This document shows, piece by piece, positions 58,847-64,000 of a stretch of 64,000 nucleotides of DNA. The notes beneath the pieces were generated by a model. It worked only from the letters and a program-made list of their open reading frames with translations, did not search any database and was not told the DNA's origin. A program made the translations under genes and the position numbers. The stretch comes from Protaetiibacter mangrovi (GTDB taxonomy: Bacteria; Actinomycetota; Actinomycetes; Actinomycetales; Microbacteriaceae): positions 320,825-384,824 of the forward strand of contig NZ_JANTHX010000008.1 of NCBI RefSeq assembly GCF_024752305.1, read 5' to 3'. Within the stretch, counting starts at the first letter, position 1; each line of letters opens with the position of its first letter.

Positions 58847-60891
58847 CAGTCCGCGCGGAACAGCAGCATCGAGGTGGGCGACATCGCCAGCTCCTCGCCC
58901 GGGCGGTGCACGCCCTCGATGCCGCTGATGTCGTCGTGGCCCGAGTCCCACAGCAGCGTGTAGCGCTCGACGCCCTCGTGCGCCGGGAGGGTGACCGTGA
59001 CATCCGTCTCGAGGCCGTGCACCACCAGCAGGATGCGGTTGAACTCCTCGAACTCCGGCGTCGACGCCGCGAGGTACTGCAGGGTGCGCTCCTCGGGCGA
59101 GTCCCAGTCCTCGAGGGTCATCGTCTCGCCGTCCTTGTTGTACCAGTCCATCTGGCTGGCCGACGGCGTCGTCTCGCCCCAGCGCCCGAAGCGCACCGGG
59201 CGCAGCGCCGGGTTCTCGCGGCGCAGGCGGATGAGGGTCTTGACGACCTCGAAGAGGTCCTCCTGCCACTCGTTGCGGTCCCAGCTGAGCCAGGTGAGCT
59301 CGGAGTCGTGGCAGTAGGCGTTGTTGTTGCCGCGCTGCGTGCGACCGAACTCATCACCCGCCGTGAGCATCGGGATGCCCGCCGACAGCACGAGCGTGCC
59401 GAGCAGGTTGCGCACCGCCTTGCGCCGGATCGCCTGGATCTCCTCGTCGGAGGTGGGGCCCTCGACGCCGTGGTTGAACGACTTGTTGTCGTTCGAGCCG
59501 TCGCGGTTGTTCTCGCCGTTGCCCAGGTTGTGCTTGCGGTCGTACGCGACGAGGTCGGCCGCCGTGAAGCCGTCGTGGGCGGTCACGAAGTTGACGGATG
59601 CGAGCGGCCCGCGCTCCAGCGCGAACACGTGGTTCGAGCCCGCGAGGCGTCGCGCGAGCGAGCCGATGCCCTCGCTCGCACTGCCCGTGGCGCGGGCCTG
59701 CGCGACGTCGCGCAACCAGAAGTTGCGCATCCGGTCGCGGTAGCCGTCGTTCCACTCCGACCAGCCGCCCGGGAAGTTGCCGACCTGCCAGCCGCCCATG
59801 CCCACATCCCAGGGCTCGGCGATCATCTTGACCCCCTGCAGGGCCGGATCGTCGATGATGGCGTGCAGCAGAGGATGGTCGCGGGTGAACTCCGCACCCT
59901 CGCCGCGCCCCAGGGTGGCCGCGAGATCGAAGCGGAACCCGTCGACCTGCACCTCGTTCGCCCAGTAGCGCAGCGAGTCGAGCACGAGGCGCTGGGCGGC
60001 GGGCAGCTCGTAGTCGAGCGTGTTGCCGCATCCGGTGGTGTCGATGTACTGGCCGTCGGGCGTCTGGCGGTAGTAGTTCGCGTTGTCGATGCCGCGGAAC
60101 GAGCTGGTCGGACCCCCGCGCCCCTCCTCGGCCGTGTGGTTGTAGACGACGTCGAGGATCACCTCGATGCCCGCCGCGTGCAGCAGCTTCACCATGCCCT
60201 TGAACTCGCGCAGCACGGCGCCCGTACCGCCGACCTGGGCCGCGCGGGTGGCGTAGGCGGCGTGCGGGGTGAAGAAGTTCAGGGTGTTGTAGCCCCAGTA
60301 GTTGACGAGGCCCATCTTGGTGAGCCGCTGCTCGGAGACGAACTGGTGCACCGGCAGCAGTTCGACCGCGGTGACGCCGAGCTCGGTGAGGTAGGCGATC
60401 GTCGACGGATGCGCCAGGCCGGCGTAGGTGCCGCGCAGCTCCTCGGGCAGCTCCGGGTTGAGAGCCGTCAGCCCCTTCGTGTGGGCCTCGTAGATGACGG
60501 TGTGGTCGAGCGGGATCGCCGGCTTCGCGACCCCGCCCCAGTCGAAGGAGTCGTCCTGCACGTAGCTGCGCCAGGCACCGTCGCGCGTGCGGGTGAGGCC
60601 GCGCGCGTAGGGGTCGAGCAGGTAGCGGTCGACGTCGAAGTCGTGGGTGGGCCCGTCGGGGCCGTCGACGCGCAGCGCGTACGGGGCGCCCGGGGTGAGC
60701 GACCGGGTGCTGGCCGACCAGACGTCGCCCTCGCCGCGGGTGAGCGGCACCCGCTTGGCGACCCAGCTCGAGTCCTTCTCGTCGAAGATGCACAGCTCGA
60801 CCGAGGTGGCGCTCGCGCTCCAGACCCGGATCTCGCCGCCGCGCGAGGTGAGGTGCACGCCGAGGTTCCTGAGCGGATCGGCGGGCGACAT
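58846..60891 (-). CDS. glgX: Glycogen debranching enzyme
   Basis: GlgX, 681 aa, an isoamylase-type GH13_11 enzyme that removes alpha-1,6 branches left by GlgP. N-terminal CBM48 domain (NLGVHLTSRGGEIRVWSASA), then the core: VIYEAHTKGLTALNPELPEE, VVYNHTAEEGRGGPTSSFRG, VDGFRFDLAATLGRG (nucleophile), KMIAEPWDVGMGGWQVGNFP (Glu) and TAHDGFTAADLV. The ATG at 60891 follows a TAACCT -10 box about seven bases upstream. It should work with GlgP, encoded convergently. Confidence 0.95.
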   Translation of the reverse strand: MSPADPLRNLGVHLTSRGGEIRVWSASATSVELCIFDEKDSSWVAKRVPLTRGEGDVWSASTRSLTPGAPYALRVDGPDGPTHDFDVDRYLLDPYARGLTRTRDGAWRSYVQDDSFDWGGVAKPAIPLDHTVIYEAHTKGLTALNPELPEELRGTYAGLAHPSTIAYLTELGVTAVELLPVHQFVSEQRLTKMGLVNYWGYNTLNFFTPHAAYATRAAQVGGTGAVLREFKGMVKLLHAAGIEVILDVVYNHTAEEGRGGPTSSFRGIDNANYYRQTPDGQYIDTTGCGNTLDYELPAAQRLVLDSLRYWANEVQVDGFRFDLAATLGRGEGAEFTRDHPLLHAIIDDPALQGVKMIAEPWDVGMGGWQVGNFPGGWSEWNDGYRDRMRNFWLRDVAQARATGSASEGIGSLARRLAGSNHVFALERGPLASVNFVTAHDGFTAADLVAYDRKHNLGNGENNRDGSNDNKSFNHGVEGPTSDEEIQAIRRKAVRNLLGTLVLSAGIPMLTAGDEFGRTQRGNNNAYCHDSELTWLSWDRNEWQEDLFEVVKTLIRLRRENPALRPVRFGRWGETTPSASQMDWYNKDGETMTLEDWDSPEERTLQYLAASTPEFEEFNRILLVVHGLETDVTVTLPAHEGVERYTLLWDSGHDDISGIEGVHRPGEELAMSPTSMLLFRAD

Positions 60892-60948
60892 GCCCTCTAG
60901 GTTAGGTGGTGCGCGTGACGGTCTTGTAAACGCGAACAGGAGGCCCCC
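60892..60948. promoter_or_regulatory. Divergent promoter region of glgX and the cysteine desulfurase gene
   Basis: 57 bp. The minus strand carries TAACCT (60904-60899), seven bases before the glgX ATG. The plus strand carries the ribosome binding site AGGAGG (60938-60943) of the desulfurase gene. Confidence 0.6.
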
Positions 60949-62112
60949 GTGGCGGTCTATCTCGACCACGCCGCCACCTCGCCGATGCCCGACGAGGTGC
61001 TCGCGGCGTACACGGATGCGCTGAGGCTGGTCGGGAATCCGTCGTCGATCCACGGCGCCGGGCAGGCGGCGCGCGAGCTGCTGGAGACCGGACGCGAGGA
61101 GCTCGCGCGCGCGCTCGACGCCGACCCGGTCGAGGTGGTGCTGACGAGCGGCGGGACCGAGTCGATCAACCTCGCCGTGAAGGGCATGTTCTGGGCCGCC
61201 CGGGCACAGGATCCGCGCCGTTCGCGGGTGCTCGTGCCGCGGGGCGAGCACCATGCGACCCTCGACGCGGTCGAGTGGCTCGCGCGGCACGAGGGGGCGC
61301 AGCTCGAGTGGATCGAGCTGGACGCCGAGGGCCGCATCCGGCTGGACGCCCTCGACTCGGCGCTCGCGGCGGCCTCCGGGGAGGTCGCGCTCGTGACGGC
61401 GCTGTGGGCCAACAACGAGGTCGGCACCCTGCAGCCGGTCGCCGAGCTGGTGGCGCTCGCGCACGCCCACGGGGTGCCGGTGCACCTCGACGCGGTGTCC
61501 GCCTTCGGGCAGGTGCCGGTGCGGGTGCACGAGGTGGAGGCGGACGCCGTGTCGGTCTCGGCGCACAAGGTCGGCGGCCCGGTGGGGGTGGGCGCGCTCG
61601 TGCTCGCCCGCACGGCGACCGTCGAGCCGCTGCTGCACGGCGGCGACCAGCAGCGCGGACGATCCGGCACCCAGGATGCGGCGGGTGCCGCGGCGTTCGC
61701 GGTCGCGGCGTCGCGGGCGGTGGCGGAGGTGCCGCTCACGCGCGTGGCGGCGCTGCGGGATCGTCTCGTCGCGGGGGTGCTCGCGACCGTCGACGGCGCC
61801 GTGCTGCGCGGGGCGCCGGGGGAGGGGCGTCTTCCGGGCAACGCCCACTTCACGTTCGCGGGCGCCGACGGCGACGCCCTGCTCTACCTGCTCGACGCAT
61901 CCGGCATCGCCGTGTCGACGGGCTCCGCCTGCCAGGCCGGGGTGCCCGAGCTCTCGCACGTGCTCATCGCGATGGGCGTGCCGGAGCCCGAGGCCCGCGG
62001 CGCCCTGCGGATCACCCTCGGTCACGACTCGGGCGACGCGGACGTCGACGCGTTCCTCGCCGCCCTGCCGGCCGCCGTCGCGGGTGCCCGCGCCGCCGCA
62101 TCCGCGTCCTGA
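60949..62112 (+). CDS. Cysteine desulfurase (NifS/IscS-like)
   Basis: A 387-aa PLP enzyme that takes sulfur from cysteine. YLDHAATSPMP at the start, LTSGGTESINLAVKG, HHATLDAVEWL (His), VSAHKVGGPVGVGALV (PLP Lys207) and STGSACQAGVPELSHVL (sulfur-carrying Cys328 on the flexible loop). In actinobacteria this paralogue usually stands near mnmA for tRNA thiolation; the downstream neighbour here is a surface protein instead. The start is a GTG behind AGGAGG. Confidence 0.92.
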   Translation: MAVYLDHAATSPMPDEVLAAYTDALRLVGNPSSIHGAGQAARELLETGREELARALDADPVEVVLTSGGTESINLAVKGMFWAARAQDPRRSRVLVPRGEHHATLDAVEWLARHEGAQLEWIELDAEGRIRLDALDSALAAASGEVALVTALWANNEVGTLQPVAELVALAHAHGVPVHLDAVSAFGQVPVRVHEVEADAVSVSAHKVGGPVGVGALVLARTATVEPLLHGGDQQRGRSGTQDAAGAAAFAVAASRAVAEVPLTRVAALRDRLVAGVLATVDGAVLRGAPGEGRLPGNAHFTFAGADGDALLYLLDASGIAVSTGSACQAGVPELSHVLIAMGVPEPEARGALRITLGHDSGDADVDAFLAALPAAVAGARAAASAS

Positions 62113-62210
62113 CCCGCCCCCGGACTGGGGGAGACGTGGCGACCCGCGCGGCGCTCCGCGATCTCTAGAGTGAGTCGACTCCGTCCACCCTCGACGAAAT
62201 CCGAGCCCTC

Positions 62211-63830
62211 ATGACCCTCACCCGTCCGCGTTCCCTCGCCATCGCGCTGCTCGTCGGCGCGCTCGTCGCGATCGGGGGTGTCGCACCCGCGCAGGCGGAC
62301 ACCCCCCACGGGACGATCCGGGGCAGTCTGAGCTTCGACAGCGGCAGCGGAACCCAGAGCGTCGGCGCGCAGCTCACGGCGACCAACCTGGCGACCGGTG
62401 ACGTGACCTCCCAGGGGTACCTCGCCGGATACTCGCTGTACCTCACGCCCGGCCGGTACCTGGTCGAGGCGCGGTTCGAGTGCCCCACCGGCACGCCGTG
62501 CATCACCTCGCTGTGGGCGGGGAACACCCCGTACCGTTCCCAGTCGCAGGTCGTGACGGTGACGGACGGCGTGGAGACGTTCGTCGACTTCGTCACCCGA
62601 CCCGGCGGCACGATCGGCGGAACCGTGGCCGACGCCACGGATGGCGCGGTGGGCTCGCTCGCCGCCCAGGCCCACCTGATCGACTCGGTCAGCGGCGACC
62701 TCACCCAGTGGTCGGCGAAGGCGATCGTCACCGCCGGGGGCGGCTACACGATCACCGGCGTGCCGGCCGGCGACTACCTCGTGCGCTTCGTGCCGGCCGG
62801 ATTCGCGCTCGCCGGTGCCGAGTACTGGAACGACGCCGACTGGATCGTCGACTCCGAACTCGTCACGGTGTCCGACGAGGCGACGCCGGTCACCGGCATC
62901 GACGGCACCGTCGGAGACGCGGGCGTCTACTCGTCCCGCTTCTCGGGTGCGGACCGCTTCCAGATGGCGGTCGGCATCTCCCAGCTGTACTCGCCCGGCA
63001 TCGACGTCGTGTTCGTCACCAACGGCCTCAACTTCCCCGACGCGCTGAGCGCCGGCCCGCTCGGTGCCGCCTACGGCGGGCCGATCCTGCTCGTCACGCC
63101 GACCTCGGTGCCCTCCTCGGTGGCGACCGAGCTCGCACGCCTGCAGCCGGCGAACATCGTGGTCGTGGGCGGCGTCAACTCGGTGAGCCCCGCGGTGTTC
63201 TCGCAGCTCGCGGGCTACACCGACAACATCAGCCGCGTCGACGGTGCGGACCGCTTCGCCGCGTCGCGCAACCTCGTCAGCACGGGCTTCGACACCTCCG
63301 ACACCGTCTACATCGCGACCGGCCACAACTTCCCGGATGCGCTCGCGGCGGGAGCCGCGGCGGCGTTCGAACACGCCCCGGTGGTGCTCGTCGACGGGCA
63401 CGCGACCTCCGTCGACGCGGCCACGGCCCAGCTGCTCGCACAGCTCGAGACGAAGCGCATCATCGTGGTCGGCGGACCCGCGAGCGTGACCCCCGGCCTC
63501 GTCGCGTCGCTGAGCGGCCTGCCCGGCGTCGGCGAGGTGGTGCGGCGCTCCGGCTCCGACCGCTTCGAAGCTGCCGCCTCGCTGAACCAGGCGACCTTCC
63601 CGGTCGCCGACACGGTGATGCTCGCGACGGGGCTGAACTTCCCCGACGCGCTCGCGGGCGGACCCCTCGCCGGCGGATGGCAGGCGCCCATCTACCTCGT
63701 GCAGCGCGACTGCGTGCCGATGAGCGTGATCTCCGAGATCGTGCGGTTGCAGCCGCACGAGATCGACGTGCTCGGCGGCCCCAACTCGGTCAGCGACGCG
63801 GTCATGACGCTCACCCCCTGCGGCGTCTGA
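62211..63830 (+). CDS. Secreted protein with three cell-wall-binding repeats (CWB2)
   Basis: A 539-aa exported protein. The signal peptide (SLAIALLVGALVAIGGVAPA) is followed by two beta-rich, carboxypeptidase-regulatory-like domains (residues about 35-240: GTIRGSLSFDSG, GGTIGGTVADATDG) and three CWB2 repeats, each with a phrase like RFSGADRFQMAVG, VVFVTNGLNFPDALSAGPLG, NIVVVGGVNSVS. CWB2 repeats bind anionic cell-wall polymers without covalent linkage. TAGAGT at 62166-62171 is a probable -10 box. Confidence 0.9.
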   Translation: MTLTRPRSLAIALLVGALVAIGGVAPAQADTPHGTIRGSLSFDSGSGTQSVGAQLTATNLATGDVTSQGYLAGYSLYLTPGRYLVEARFECPTGTPCITSLWAGNTPYRSQSQVVTVTDGVETFVDFVTRPGGTIGGTVADATDGAVGSLAAQAHLIDSVSGDLTQWSAKAIVTAGGGYTITGVPAGDYLVRFVPAGFALAGAEYWNDADWIVDSELVTVSDEATPVTGIDGTVGDAGVYSSRFSGADRFQMAVGISQLYSPGIDVVFVTNGLNFPDALSAGPLGAAYGGPILLVTPTSVPSSVATELARLQPANIVVVGGVNSVSPAVFSQLAGYTDNISRVDGADRFAASRNLVSTGFDTSDTVYIATGHNFPDALAAGAAAAFEHAPVVLVDGHATSVDAATAQLLAQLETKRIIVVGGPASVTPGLVASLSGLPGVGEVVRRSGSDRFEAAASLNQATFPVADTVMLATGLNFPDALAGGPLAGGWQAPIYLVQRDCVPMSVISEIVRLQPHEIDVLGGPNSVSDAVMTLTPCGV

Positions 63831-63856
63831 CGGGGGTCGGTACGAGAGGAGCCGAG

Positions 63857-64000
63857 ATGTCCCGACTCGGGGTGGTTCGGGCGATGGCGACGGCGATGCT
63901 GCTCGCCATCCCGTTCGCGGTCACGGCGAGCCCGGCCGTGGCGCTGAACCCCGCGGGAACCCTGATCGTCTCGGTCGTGCGGGGTGCGAGCCCCGTGTCC
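63857..64000 (+). CDS. Secreted protein, C-terminus cut by window edge
   Basis: The first 48 codons of an exported protein: MSRLGVVRAMATAMLLAIPF, then AVTASPAVALNPAG, a typical signal peptide with cleavage after AVA. GAGAGGAG lies before the ATG. It follows the CWB2 protein by 26 bp in the same direction and may form an operon with it. The mature part cannot be judged from the 20 residues present. Confidence 0.7.
   Translation, partial: MSRLGVVRAMATAMLLAIPFAVTASPAVALNPAGTLIVSVVRGASPVS

Overview
The window is high-GC actinobacterial DNA and most probably comes from the family Microbacteriaceae. This rests on the gene order lepB-rnhB-DUF2469 ... yraN-comM-dprA ... xerC ... rpsB-tsf-pyrH-frr-cdsA, on actinobacteria-specific genes (DUF2469, DUF3097, a maltosyltransferase GlgE, DivIVA-type coiled-coil proteins, LAxTG surface proteins), and on many promoters with a TANNNT -10 box ending 5-9 nt before a start codon. 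The organism assignment is inference; no rRNA or tRNA gene was seen.

Layout. 1-2131: lepB (cut by the window edge), rnhB, a DUF2469 gene and a YchJ-type gene. 2106-6003 (minus): two unrecognised genes, one of 927 aa and one of 364 aa with a His/Cys pattern like clan CD peptidases, divergent from a TetR regulator with its palindromic operator and an ABC exporter; a run of 16 G lies in the shared promoter region. 8190-9784: small membrane protein, acetyltransferase, VOC-family protein, yraN. 9784-20242: comM, split at its Walker B Asp-Glu codons by an 8.93 kb integrated element. The element carries a large serine integrase in frame with the comM 5' half, a C5 cytosine methyltransferase next to an HNH nuclease, several small zinc-knuckle proteins, further HNH proteins and an HK97-type major capsid protein, but no recognisable terminase, portal, protease or tail genes. 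This resembles a phage satellite or a phiRv1-like element more than a complete prophage.

20239-28917: dprA, a glycine-rich LAxTG surface protein, metallophosphoesterase, SRPBCC protein, xerC, SHOCT protein, M23 peptidase, RIO-type kinase, then rpsB-tsf behind a long structured leader. 29118-31718: two paralogous secreted LAxTG proteins. 31797-36288: pyrH, DUF3097, frr, cdsA, a DivIVA-domain protein and a secreted lysozyme-fold protein. 36322-39123: a Na+/H+ antiporter and two small-operon genes. 39181-40469: an orphan Rhs C-terminal toxin module with a putative immunity gene of lower GC. 40444-46939: AI-2E transporter, a 774-aa Scy/FilP-like coiled-coil protein, an unusual membrane protein with an internal lipobox, and a thioredoxin-fold/TPR protein.

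46943-60891 mixes glycogen metabolism (glgE-glgB operon, glgP, glgX) with a five-gene surface-fibre locus: proteins with alternate (SipW-type) signal peptides, a ricin-lectin protein, a surface-anchored protein and a SipW/ER-type signal peptidase. A perfect palindrome identical to the published CelR/CebR operator sits upstream of the fibre locus. 60949-64000: a cysteine desulfurase, a cell-wall-binding-repeat protein and the start of another secreted protein.

The most unexpected signal is at the DNA level. The heptamer GCATCCG (or its complement CGGATGC) occurs about 70 times across the chromosomal part, in different reading frames and both orientations, yet I found none in the 8.93 kb element.
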